Assembly: GCF_033547075.1 (NCBI RefSeq)
Contig: NZ_CP137891.1
Span: forward strand, 1,240,001 to 1,304,000
Origin: Flavobacterium ardleyense
GTDB taxonomy: Bacteria; Bacteroidota; Bacteroidia; Flavobacteriales; Flavobacteriaceae
Length of the DNA stretch: 64,000 nt
Direction of reading: 5' to 3'
The position numbers and the translations under genes were made by a program. Of the stretch, positions 7,615 to 15,589 are shown piece after piece. Below the pieces are notes generated by a model that ran no database searches, was not told where the DNA came from, and worked only from the letters and a program-made list of their open reading frames with translations. Within the stretch, counting starts at the first letter, position 1. Each line of letters begins with the position of its first letter.

Positions 7615-7792
7615 AGTTTTTCAGTTCTAAGTTAACGGTTGACAGTTAACAGTAAAGAATGAGTTTCAAATAAGTATTCAAATGCTTTATAAAGATATAA
7701 ATTTTGGAAATAAATTAAAATTTGACGCTGTTTTTTTAATAATTTAAGATACTATCCTCCAAATATTTCAGTAGTTAAAAAGCTTTCAAATT

Positions 7793-8058
7793 TTCTACTC
7801 ACAATATTTGCTGCGTCAAACGATTCTCGCTCCTAAAAAAGCTGATAGCTGACAGCTAAAAGCTTATAGCTAAAATTTCAACCAAACACAAAAAGTCCCG
7901 CTAGATACCTTCCAAAGACCAAACTTCTCGCTATCCCAGTTCGTCTTGATAACCTTCTTTCCGCGAAAGCGTAATTTTTCTACTCACAACATTTGTCGCA
8001 CTGAATATTACTCACTCCCACAAAAGCTGACCGCTGACCGCTAAAAGCTAACAGCTAA
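7793..8058. repeat. Local duplication upstream of rsmG
   Basis: Segment 7793-7874 (TTTTCTACTCACAATATTTG onward) recurs in diverged form at 7976-8058 (TTTTCTACTCACAACATTTG onward). Both copies end in the GCTGACAGCTAAAAGCT type of repeat. The stretch 7615-8088 otherwise holds no clear gene. A minus-strand frame of 37 codons (7870-7983) between the copies looks protein-like (GKKVIKTNWDSEKFGLW) but has no start and may be a gene remnant. Confidence 0.5.
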
Positions 8059-8062
8059 ATCC

Positions 8063-8070
8063 TATCTTTG
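8063..8070 (+). promoter_or_regulatory. Probable -7 box of rsmG
   Basis: TATCTTTG matches the Bacteroidota -7 consensus TAnnTTTG and lies 18 bases before the rsmG ATG. No convincing -33 TTG is seen at the usual spacing, because the repeat copy ends just upstream. Confidence 0.5.
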
Positions 8071-8088
8071 CCACAAACATTCTATTTA

Positions 8089-8718
8089 ATGGACGAAATA
8101 CTAAAATACTTTCCAGATTTAAGCCCTTTGCAGATACAGCAATTTGAGCAACTTGAAGATTTGTACAACGATTGGAACGCAAAAATAAATGTGATTTCTC
8201 GAAAAGATATCGATCAGCTTTATCACAAACATATTTTACATTCGCTTGCAATTGCCAAGATTCAGAAGTTTGAACCTGGAACTTATGTGCTTGATGTGGG
8301 TACGGGCGGAGGATTTCCTGGAATTCCGTTGGCAATATTATTTCCAGAAACGAGATTTTATTTGATTGATATTATCTTGAAAAAAATCACTGTCGTAAAA
8401 GCAGTTGCCGAAGCATTGGATCTTAAAAACGTAAAAGCCGAACAGATTCGTGCCGAAAATATAAAAGGAGATTTCGATTTTATTGTGAGTCGCGCCGTTA
8501 CCAATATGCCTGATTTTGTGAGTTGGGTAAAAGACAAAATCAAAAAACAGAACAAACACGATTTGAAAAACGGAATTCTCTATCTAAAAGGAGGAGACCT
8601 TACCGAGGAATTACAGGATTTCCCGAAAGCGACGGAATATAATATTTCGGATTTATTTGAAGGAGAGTTTTTCGAAACTAAGAAAGTTGTTCACGTGCCG
8701 TTGAAGTTTAAGGCTTAG
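8089..8718 (+). CDS. rsmG: 16S rRNA (guanine527-N7)-methyltransferase RsmG
   Basis: The product is 209 aa from ATG 8089; the upstream TTG at 8068 sits inside the likely promoter and is rejected. RsmG (GidB) methylates N7 of G527 in 16S rRNA using SAM. Landmarks: NDWNAKINVISRKD near the N-terminus, the SAM-binding loop LDVGTGGGFPGIPLAI (about 68-83), RAENI, and the FIVSRAVTNM segment of the active region. The length is normal. Loss of this enzyme gives low-level streptomycin resistance in other bacteria. It is monocistronic, with a toxin-antitoxin operon after it. Confidence 0.95.
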   Translation: MDEILKYFPDLSPLQIQQFEQLEDLYNDWNAKINVISRKDIDQLYHKHILHSLAIAKIQKFEPGTYVLDVGTGGGFPGIPLAILFPETRFYLIDIILKKITVVKAVAEALDLKNVKAEQIRAENIKGDFDFIVSRAVTNMPDFVSWVKDKIKKQNKHDLKNGILYLKGGDLTEELQDFPKATEYNISDLFEGEFFETKKVVHVPLKFKA

Positions 8719-8771
8719 ATTGGTAAACACTTAACAATTTTTCTGCATTATAATTATTTAAAAAATTTACC

Positions 8772-8795
8772 TATATTTGTATCCAACTAGATACA
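8772..8795 (+). promoter_or_regulatory. Toxin-antitoxin promoter with overlapping operator palindrome
   Basis: TATATTTG (8772-8779) is a -7 box ending 22 bases before the toxin ATG. It overlaps a perfect palindrome, TGTATC-caacta-GATACA (8778-8795). A dimeric HTH antitoxin bound here would cover the transcription start, the usual autoregulation of type II modules. No clear -33 element is seen. Confidence 0.65.
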
Positions 8796-8801
8796 ATTTA
8801 T

Positions 8802-9101
8802 ATGTTTTTAATTGAGAAGACACCTGAATTTGACAAGTGGATGAAGAATCTAAAGGATCTTCAATCTAAAGTGAAGATTTTGATTCGGATTCAGAAATTA
8901 GAAAATGATGAACATTTTGGCGACTGTAAGGTCATTAGCGATGGAATTCGGGAATTGAAAATTAATTTCGGCAAAGGCTATAGAGTTTACTTTAAACGTA
9001 AAGACGGTAAAATCATTATTTTACTAGTTGGTGGAGACAAGTCTACTCAGCAAAAAGACATCGAAAAAGCAAAAGAAATCTGGGAAAAATTAAATAATTA
9101 A
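8802..9101 (+). CDS. Type II toxin, RelE/HigB (Gp49-like) family
   Basis: The product is 99 aa. It fits the 'addiction module killer protein' branch of RelE-like toxins: TPEFDKWMKNLKD at the N-terminus, GDCKVISDGIRELKINFGKG in the middle, YRVYFKRKDGKIIILLVGGD as the core strands, and a helical end (STQQKDIEKAKEIWEKL). These toxins are usually ribosome-dependent mRNA nucleases. The gene precedes its antitoxin by 6 bases, the toxin-first order typical of HigBA modules, and is led by a promoter with an operator palindrome. Confidence 0.88.
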   Translation: MFLIEKTPEFDKWMKNLKDLQSKVKILIRIQKLENDEHFGDCKVISDGIRELKINFGKGYRVYFKRKDGKIIILLVGGDKSTQQKDIEKAKEIWEKLNN

Positions 9102-9107
9102 TAGAAA

Positions 9108-9404
9108 ATGGAAACTTCAAAATTTGAAATATCAGATTATTTAGATAGCAATGAAATGATTGCTGAATATTTGAATGCGGTATTAGAAGAAGGAGACGAT
9201 TCTGATATAATTACCGCTATTGGTCACGTTGCAAAGGCAATGGGAATGACAAAAATTGCCGATGATACTGGAATGAGTAGGACTAGTTTGTATAAGGCAC
9301 TATCTGAAGGTGCAAAGCCACAATTTGCAACTATTATGAAAGTTTTAAAAGCTGTCGGTGGTCAAATGCAGGTCAATCCTATTCCGTCGAAAAGCGCACT
9401 ATAA
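9108..9404 (+). CDS. Type II antitoxin, HTH addiction-module antidote (HigA-like)
   Basis: The product is 98 aa. The N-terminal half (FEISDYLDSNEMIAEYLNAV) is the toxin-wrapping segment usual in this family. The C-terminal half is an HTH: AKAMGMTKIADDTGMSRTSL followed by YKALSEGAKPQFATIMKVLK. It should neutralise the product of 8802-9101 and repress the shared promoter through the TGTATC-N6-GATACA palindrome. The 6-base gap means co-transcription. Its stop is 1 base before the start of a small downstream ORF. Confidence 0.88.
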   Translation: METSKFEISDYLDSNEMIAEYLNAVLEEGDDSDIITAIGHVAKAMGMTKIADDTGMSRTSLYKALSEGAKPQFATIMKVLKAVGGQMQVNPIPSKSAL

Positions 9405-9405
9405 T

Positions 9406-9498
9406 ATGGGAGCTGGCGGACAAAGTGATCATCCACTAAGTGATATTCTATGTCACGAAATGGTAGTTATCCTTTATTTTAGGAATACAAGAAAATGA
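9406..9498 (+). CDS. Possible 30-aa small protein between antitoxin and next gene
   Basis: ATG 9406 follows the antitoxin stop by one base, and its TGA overlaps the ATG of the next gene as ATGA (9495-9498). The peptide begins MGAGGQSDHPLSDILCHEMV and ends FRNTRK. From memory, small Bacteroidota ORFs beginning with 'MGAGGxxDHPLTDI' exist and are longer, so this may be a shortened member. The tight packing suggests translational coupling, but such a short frame could arise by chance. Confidence 0.35.
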   Translation: MGAGGQSDHPLSDILCHEMVVILYFRNTRK

Positions 9499-10079
9499 AT
9501 AAACATCACTATAAAGATTTGACAATTGAAGTACTCGACGAACCGACTTACAAATTTGGTTCAGCAGACAACAACTTTAATTATTCCAAACATTACTTCG
9601 GTAACGGGGCGACCGAATATCCGACTTCGAAACACGGTATTAAACTTTATCAAGACGGTCAAATCATTGATAATTGCATAGTTATTGGTTCTGGCGGTGC
9701 GACAGTTATCCATCAAAACTCATCACTTCTTGACAAAGACCAATTATTAATATGTTGTTGCGACACTGTGTTTTGTATAACTCTTCCTAACCTTAAAATA
9801 GAATGGAAAACTCAAGCCGACCATGCAACTTGTTATCAAATATTTAAACAACAAGACGAATACATTGTGCACGGAGAACTTCAAGTCGCCAAAATTGACA
9901 AGGATGGAAAAATAAAATGGGAATTTGGTGGCGCGGACATTTTTGTATCCCTAGATAATGAAGAAGAATTTAAAATTGTAAATGACGGAATTTTGCTTAC
10001 TGATTTTGCTAAAACGAAATATAAAATTGACTTTAATGGAAATTTAATGTGGGACACCTACAATCTAGGAAAAGAGTAA
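9495..10079 (+). CDS. Hypothetical protein, PQQ-like beta-strand repeats
   Basis: The product is 194 aa, with no signal peptide and no membrane segment, so it is probably cytoplasmic. Repeated 'x-I-W/K-W-x' strands are visible: LPNLKIEWKTQ, DKDGKIKWEFGG and DFNGNLMWDTYN. These resemble blades of a PQQ-like propeller, though too few for a full propeller. A glycine-rich turn (VIGSGGATVIHQ) lies at about 55-75. I recognise it only as a type of conserved hypothetical protein found near mobile or toxin-linked loci in Bacteroidota; an immunity role is speculative. It overlaps the small ORF at 9406 by 4 bases and so may belong to the toxin-antitoxin transcript. Confidence 0.75.
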   Translation: MNKHHYKDLTIEVLDEPTYKFGSADNNFNYSKHYFGNGATEYPTSKHGIKLYQDGQIIDNCIVIGSGGATVIHQNSSLLDKDQLLICCCDTVFCITLPNLKIEWKTQADHATCYQIFKQQDEYIVHGELQVAKIDKDGKIKWEFGGADIFVSLDNEEEFKIVNDGILLTDFAKTKYKIDFNGNLMWDTYNLGKE

Positions 10080-10250
10080 CAGGTAGAATCGTAGTGGCTA
10101 CTGAAGGGTTTTTTTATATTCAAAAGAAAGTTTTTATTATTCTCAAAATTGGATTGGTTCTTCAATAAAAACATAACTTAAAAAGGGCGTTTAAAGATCA
10201 GCAATTAAAACAAAAGTTGGAAGAAGTAGAAAATAATTCAAACGCATAAA

Positions 10251-10286
10251 AAAAAGTCGAATTCCTTTTGGGGAATTCGACTTTTT
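10251..10286 (-). terminator. Bidirectional terminator between the hypothetical gene and pruA
   Basis: AAAAAGTCGAATTCC and GGAATTCGACTTTTT form a perfect 15-bp stem with a 6-base loop (TTTTGG). It serves the minus-strand pruA and can also stop plus-strand transcripts. Between 10080 and 10250 I see no gene, only a short start-less frame ending in LKQKLEEVENNSNA that may be the tail of a lost gene. Confidence 0.85.
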
Positions 10287-10309
10287 CATTATCTAAAACT
10301 TGAACTAAT

Positions 10310-11935
10310 TTAGTCCAAGAAAGAATATCTATAATCTGTAGCTGGTACAAAAGTTTCTTTGATTGTACGTGGAGAAACCCAACGCAAAAGATTCAAAATA
10401 GAACCCGCTTTATCATTTGTTCCAGAAGCTCTAGCACCACCAAAAGGTTGTTGTCCTACAACAGCTCCAGTTGGTTTGTCGTTAATGTAGAAGTTTCCAG
10501 CCGCTCCTTCAAGCGCTTTAGTAGCAACCTCAATTGCGTAACGGTCTTGAGAGAAAATTGCTCCCGTAAGTGCGTAGATAGAAGTTTCGTCAACTAGTTT
10601 TAGAGACTCTTCCCATTTTGCATCTTCGTAAACGTAGATAGTAAGAACCGGTCCAAAAAGTTCCGTTTTCATAGTATCATACTTCGGATTTGTAGTCACA
10701 ATCACGGTAGGCTCAATAAACCAACCTTTAGATTTGTCGTAACCACCACCAACGATAATTTCAGCTTCGTTAGACGCTTTTGCCGCATCAATTGCTTTTG
10801 CAAGTTTGTCAAAAGAAGTTTCAGAAATTACAGAAGATACAAAGTTTTTTGTGTCATCTGGCGCTCCCATTTTAAAAGAAGAAACGTCAGTAACCAATTG
10901 TTTTTTCACATCTTCCCAAAGAGAAGCAGGAATATAAGCACGAGAAGCAGCCGAACATTTTTGTCCTTGGTACTCAAAAGCACCACGAGCTAGAGCTGTA
11001 GCAACCTCAAGTGAATTTGAAGATGGGTGAGCCCATACAAAATCCTTACCACCAGTTTCTCCTACAATACGAGGGTATGTCTTATATTTATTGATGTTTT
11101 GTCCAATTTTAGACCACATAGAATTAAAAACTCCAGTGGATCCAGTAAAGTGAATTCCAGCAAAATCAGGACTGTCAAGAACAGTATCCGTAATCATGGC
11201 GCTATCTCCGTAAATTACGTTGATTACACCTTTTGGTAAACCTGCTTTTTCAAATACTTCTACAATTACTTTAGCAGAATAAATTTGAGTTGCCGCTGGT
11301 TTCCATACCACAACATTCCCCATCAATGCTACTGCTGCAGGAAGATTTCCAGCAATCGAAGTAAAGTTAAAAGGAGTAATTGCGTACACAAATCCTTCTA
11401 GAGGTCTATGCTCAAGACGGTTCCAAATTCCTTCAGAACTTGTTGGTTGCTGAGCATAAATCTCAGTCATAAACTCAACATTGTAACGTAAGAAATCGAT
11501 AAACTCACAAGCCGCATCAATTTCCGCTTGGTGCACAGTTTTTGCCTGAGCAATCATAGACGAAGCATTGATTTTTGCACGGTAAGGTCCCGCAAGCAAT
11601 TCAGCCGCTTTCAAGAAGATAGAAGCACGGTGCTCCCAAGATAATGCCGACCATTTTGTACGCGCTTCTAGTGCAGATGCAATCGCTTTCTCTACAAGAG
11701 GCTTGTCAGCAACGTGGTACTGACCCAAATTATGTTTGTGATCGTATGGTGGGAAAAGTGGTTTTGTATTTCCGGTGCGAATCTCCTCTTGACCAATATA
11801 CAACGGAATATCAACAGTGCTGTTGTACATCGCTTTGTACTCATTCAAAACTTCTTCTCTCTCCTTTGTCCCTGGCGCATAAGATTTTACAACCTCATTA
11901 TACGCTTTAGGCACGCTATAAATTCCTTTTGGCAT
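10310..11935 (-). CDS. pruA: L-glutamate gamma-semialdehyde (1-pyrroline-5-carboxylate) dehydrogenase
   Basis: The product is 541 aa. It oxidises glutamate semialdehyde to glutamate with NAD+, the second step of proline breakdown. The ALDH landmarks are present: FNFTSIAGNLPA and VVWKPAATQIYSA in the NAD site, FTGSTGVFNSMW, the general-base glutamate (about E293) in VGETGGKDFVW, and the catalytic cysteine (about C327) in YQGQKCSAASR. A late GNFYINDKPTGAVVGQQPFG matches the P5CDH subgroup. Length fits the stand-alone (non-PutA) enzyme. A CAAAGATA at 11978-11985 reads as a -7 box (TATCTTTG) on the minus strand. No proline dehydrogenase gene is in the window. Confidence 0.95.
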   Translation of the reverse strand: MPKGIYSVPKAYNEVVKSYAPGTKEREEVLNEYKAMYNSTVDIPLYIGQEEIRTGNTKPLFPPYDHKHNLGQYHVADKPLVEKAIASALEARTKWSALSWEHRASIFLKAAELLAGPYRAKINASSMIAQAKTVHQAEIDAACEFIDFLRYNVEFMTEIYAQQPTSSEGIWNRLEHRPLEGFVYAITPFNFTSIAGNLPAAVALMGNVVVWKPAATQIYSAKVIVEVFEKAGLPKGVINVIYGDSAMITDTVLDSPDFAGIHFTGSTGVFNSMWSKIGQNINKYKTYPRIVGETGGKDFVWAHPSSNSLEVATALARGAFEYQGQKCSAASRAYIPASLWEDVKKQLVTDVSSFKMGAPDDTKNFVSSVISETSFDKLAKAIDAAKASNEAEIIVGGGYDKSKGWFIEPTVIVTTNPKYDTMKTELFGPVLTIYVYEDAKWEESLKLVDETSIYALTGAIFSQDRYAIEVATKALEGAAGNFYINDKPTGAVVGQQPFGGARASGTNDKAGSILNLLRWVSPRTIKETFVPATDYRYSFLD

Positions 11936-12060
11936 TGTTATTTGTTTAAAGATTTAATACATCAAATTTTTGCTTGGCAAAGATACAAAATAGCGCTTAA
12001 ACAATTGCTCATTTAGATAATCAATAACATATTCTTAATTTTCATAGTTTTTTTTTTGAA

Positions 12061-12232
12061 GCTGTTTCCGGCATTTCTCTGCAATTCCTCGGCACAAAAA
12101 CTTTTTTTGCAACGTCACATAAGGATCCCGATAGCTATCGGGACTAAGGTCGCTCTTCTGTGCCGGCAAAAAATAGTTTTGTCGCCTCCGGGATTTCCGC
12201 TCCATTCCGGGCTAGGGCAGTGGTGGTAACAT
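12061..12232. repeat. Dispersed palindromic repeat, copy 1
   Basis: The block contains the perfect palindrome CCCGATAGCTATCGGG followed by ACTAAGGTCGCTCT, then a GC-rich part ending CCGGGCTAGGG. A related block lies at 38985-39150 with the same order: GCAATTCCTCG-like, T-rich, CCCGATAGCTATCGGGACTA, AAAAAATAG, GGGATTT-CGCT, CGGGCTAGGG. It fills most of the gap between pruA and the S9 peptidase gene. From memory this repeat family is common in Flavobacteriaceae intergenic DNA. Confidence 0.7.
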
Positions 12233-12311
12233 TCAGCTAAATTCTTAAGAACAAATTAGTACCACATCGCCGAATTAATCTGTATTTTCACGGATTATAA
12301 AAATCTTCATT

Positions 12312-14717
12312 ATGAAAATAACTTTTTGTACAATCCTTCTTGTATTTTCTTCGGCACTTTTTGCACAAGAGAATATCAGTTACCAGAAACCGCCAAAAGC
12401 AATTCTGGACCTTGTAGATTATGAGCGTGCGCCATCTGTATTGATGGACACCAAAAAACAGTATATGCTTTTGAGTTACAGAAGCACCTACAAATCCCTC
12501 GACGATTTAAGTCAAGATGATATTCGTCTCGGCGGCTTGCGTATCAATCCAAAAACAAATATTGGAAGCACCGTTACTTACAATAACAACCTTAAAATTC
12601 AAAAGATTGGCGAAGCCAACGCACGTCAAGTACAAGGACTTCCTATCAATCCACAGATTTCGAATGTTGCATGGTCTGCAGACGAAAAGAAAATTGCTTT
12701 TTCAAACACCACTGCTACTGGAGTTGAACTTTGGGTTCTAGACGTAGCATCTGCGCAAGCAAAAAAATTAACCGAATCAATCAGTAATGCCAATGCGGGA
12801 AATCCTTTTAGCTGGTTTTCAGACAATAAACACATCCTTGTCAGAAAGTTGAAAGACGACCGCGCGCCACTGCAAGACAATAAAACCGAATTGCCAACAG
12901 GGCCAATCGTTTCAAACAGCGTTGGACAGAAATCACAAAACCGTACCTACCAGGATTTGCTGAAAAACAAATTGGATGAAGCGAATTTCGAAAACCTGAT
13001 AACTTCAGAAATTATGAAGGTCGCTCTCGACGGTTCTTCAAAAGTTTTCTTGCCGGCAGCAATGTACGTGAACGAAACTTTTTCGCCAGACGGAAACTAC
13101 CTTTTAGTAACTACTATCGAAAAACCTTTTTCGTATGTAGTACCACTTAACAGATTTCCACAGAAAACGACTGTTTACACCGCAGATGGTAAAATGGTAA
13201 AAGTGGTAAACGAATTAGGTCTGAACGAAATAATTCCGAAAGGTTTTATGGCGACTAGACAAGGCAAGCGAATTATGAGTTGGAGATTGGACAAAGCTGC
13301 TTCGTTATATTATGTAGAAGCACTTGACGGCGGAGATCCAGCCAACGAAGTTCCTTTTAGAGACGAAATTTATTCTTGGGATGCGCCATTTACGGCAACT
13401 GCGACTTCTATTGCTAAAACCCCACAGCGTTACGGCGGAATAGTTTGGGGAGACCAAAATCACGCAATCTTAATGGATCAATGGTATGACACTAGAAATG
13501 AAAAAACCTATTTGATCAATCCAAATAACGCTGATCAAAAGGCAGAAGTTTTATACGATTTAAATTCGCAAGACATCTACGCAGATCCTGGACGTTTCCA
13601 AACTAAGAAAAATCAATTCGGAAAAAGAACGCTTGCCATTCGCAACGGAAATTTATTTCTAGTTGGAGATGGTCATACTGCCAAAGGACAATTTCCATTT
13701 GTGGACGAGCTGAATTTAAAAACTAAAAAGACAAAGCGACTTTACCAATCTTCTGATAAAGATAAGTTGGAAAGCGTCCAGACAATTTATGATTTTGATA
13801 AAGGCGAAATTCTAGTTTCTATCGAGTCTAAGAATGAGTTTCCAAATTACTTTCTAAGGTCATACAAAAACAAGAAAGGCAAACCTTTGCGAGTAACAAA
13901 TTTTGCAAATCCATTTGCATCAATCAGCAAAGTACATAAAGAAGTAATTAAGTACAAACGTAAAGATGGAGTCGATTTATCAGGAACATTGTACTTGCCA
14001 ACAGATTATGATGCAAAGAAAAAATACCCATTGCTTATTTGGGCTTACCCAGCAGAATATAAAGACAAAAACTCGGCAGGACAGAGTTCAAAAAATCCAA
14101 ATGAATTCACATTCCCTTATTATGGATCATTTGTATATTGGGTTACTCAAGGTTATGTAGTCCTTGATGATGCCGCTTTTCCAATTATTGGAGAAGGCAC
14201 TACCGAGCCAAATGATACTTTTATTCCACAGTTGGTTGCCAATGCCGAAGCAGCAATTGATGCTGTGGACAAATTAGGATATATTGACCGAACCAAAGTT
14301 GCCGTTGGAGGACACTCGTACGGAGCCTTTATGACTGCGAATCTTCTAACTCACTCGAAGCTTTTCGCTTGCGGAATTGCGAGAAGTGGCGCTTACAATA
14401 GAACATTAACTCCGTTTGGTTTCCAAAGTGAGCAACGTAACTATTGGGAAGCACCAGAAGTTTACAATACTATGTCACCATTTATGAATGCGGACAAAAT
14501 GAAAACTCCAATGCTATTAACCCACGGAGAAGCTGACAACAATCCTGGAACTTTCACACTGCAAACAGAGCGTTATTTCCAAGCCTTAAAAGGTCTCGGA
14601 GCTCCAGTACGAATGGTGATTTTACCAAAAGAAAGCCACGGATATGCTGCCAAAGAAAACATTTTGCACCTATTATGGGAGCAACACGAATTCTTGGAAA
14701 AGTATCTTAAGAACTAG
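12312..14717 (+). CDS. Secreted S9-family serine peptidase (prolyl oligopeptidase fold)
   Basis: The product is 801 aa. Residues 1-19 form a signal peptide ending in LFAQ, so it is exported to the periplasm or beyond. A beta-propeller region (about 110-540) precedes an alpha/beta-hydrolase domain. The catalytic triad is visible: S669 in GGHSYGAFM, D742 in THGEADNN and H776 in ESHGYAAK. The overall pattern is closest to the S9C / glutamyl-endopeptidase-like group with long propellers. No T9SS sorting domain is seen at the C-terminus, which ends in LWEQHEFLEKYLKN. It should hydrolyse peptides; the specificity is not readable. A strong terminator follows. Confidence 0.92.
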   Translation: MKITFCTILLVFSSALFAQENISYQKPPKAILDLVDYERAPSVLMDTKKQYMLLSYRSTYKSLDDLSQDDIRLGGLRINPKTNIGSTVTYNNNLKIQKIGEANARQVQGLPINPQISNVAWSADEKKIAFSNTTATGVELWVLDVASAQAKKLTESISNANAGNPFSWFSDNKHILVRKLKDDRAPLQDNKTELPTGPIVSNSVGQKSQNRTYQDLLKNKLDEANFENLITSEIMKVALDGSSKVFLPAAMYVNETFSPDGNYLLVTTIEKPFSYVVPLNRFPQKTTVYTADGKMVKVVNELGLNEIIPKGFMATRQGKRIMSWRLDKAASLYYVEALDGGDPANEVPFRDEIYSWDAPFTATATSIAKTPQRYGGIVWGDQNHAILMDQWYDTRNEKTYLINPNNADQKAEVLYDLNSQDIYADPGRFQTKKNQFGKRTLAIRNGNLFLVGDGHTAKGQFPFVDELNLKTKKTKRLYQSSDKDKLESVQTIYDFDKGEILVSIESKNEFPNYFLRSYKNKKGKPLRVTNFANPFASISKVHKEVIKYKRKDGVDLSGTLYLPTDYDAKKKYPLLIWAYPAEYKDKNSAGQSSKNPNEFTFPYYGSFVYWVTQGYVVLDDAAFPIIGEGTTEPNDTFIPQLVANAEAAIDAVDKLGYIDRTKVAVGGHSYGAFMTANLLTHSKLFACGIARSGAYNRTLTPFGFQSEQRNYWEAPEVYNTMSPFMNADKMKTPMLLTHGEADNNPGTFTLQTERYFQALKGLGAPVRMVILPKESHGYAAKENILHLLWEQHEFLEKYLKN

Positions 14718-14738
14718 AATTTCAGAACTTTCATATGG

Positions 14739-14767
14739 AAAGCCTCAACATTGTTGAGGCTTTTTTT
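14739..14767 (+). terminator. Rho-independent terminator of the S9 peptidase gene
   Basis: AAGCCTCAACA / TTGTTGAGGCTT folds into an almost loop-free hairpin (9 or more pairs) followed by a T run. It lies 22 bases after the stop codon. Confidence 0.85.
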
Positions 14768-15589
14768 GTGCAACAACACTTTTTGAAAAGGTATCAAAAA
14801 ATTTAGTAGACAATCTAATTTCCTGTTCAGACTGCCGATTTGCTTTGGCGAGCAGATCATTGATAGATGTAGGTATCCTCTGTGTCGCAGTTGCTTAAAA
14901 AATACTCTTTTGAAGTACTACTAGACCTTAATCATATATACTTTACGGGGGACTAATTATTATTTGCAAAAATCCTTTTAGGACTAATAACAAAGGAAAA
15001 GTAGCCTGATTGAAGTTTTGTTAAAAGAAAGTTTACCAGTACCAACGTGCAATATCCTCCAAATGACAATTTCGTAACAAACCCTAGAGTTTATTGAATA
15101 AAAATCTTTCAAAGGGAAATTAATTTAGTATTAATACTTTTTTTAAGAATTATCGATTTTCAATCAATTCTCAGAAGAAAATTTCATAAAAATTTCTTAC
15201 AAAATATTTGGAAGTAAACGTAAAATTTCTATTAAGTTAAATTTTGTAAATTTTGTTAAAAATATTATAAGGCTTATAGCGCAAGTATAGTGCAATTGGT
15301 CGATAAAAATTTACCGTTCATCGGCAAAATGACTGATTTTTTTATTTTTTCTTAGGGCTTGAAATTCAGTAATCTAGCCGTAAAATATTTTGAAACTTTA
15401 AGATAATTTAACATTTAACATGTAAGAATTCGGAGCTTCTTAGATAATTTTGCCGTTGAAATATTTAGAGATAAAGAAGTTGTCGAATTTGTCTAGCAGC
15501 AGAAAATTTTTACCTATTTCAAATTGCTTTTTATAACCTACATAAATTTAGTGCCCCAAATTCAAAAATTCAATTAATTTTATTTTACT
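14768..15589. other. Long AT-rich leader region before the surface-protein cluster
   Basis: No ORF, tRNA or clear repeat is visible in these roughly 820 bases. The base composition is strongly AT-rich, especially 15100-15260. The region presumably holds the promoter of the gene at 15590; I could not identify a convincing -33/-7 pair. Confidence 0.4.

Noticed and set aside
10140..10250. Short frame ending LKQKLEEVENNSNA before the terminator
   Set aside because: No start codon or ribosome-binding region, and a stop just upstream; could be a tail remnant but cannot be supported.
1..10300. Accessory region considered as an integrated prophage or plasmid
   Set aside because: No phage structural, integrase or replication genes; housekeeping genes (aminotransferase, desaturase, rsmG) are interspersed.
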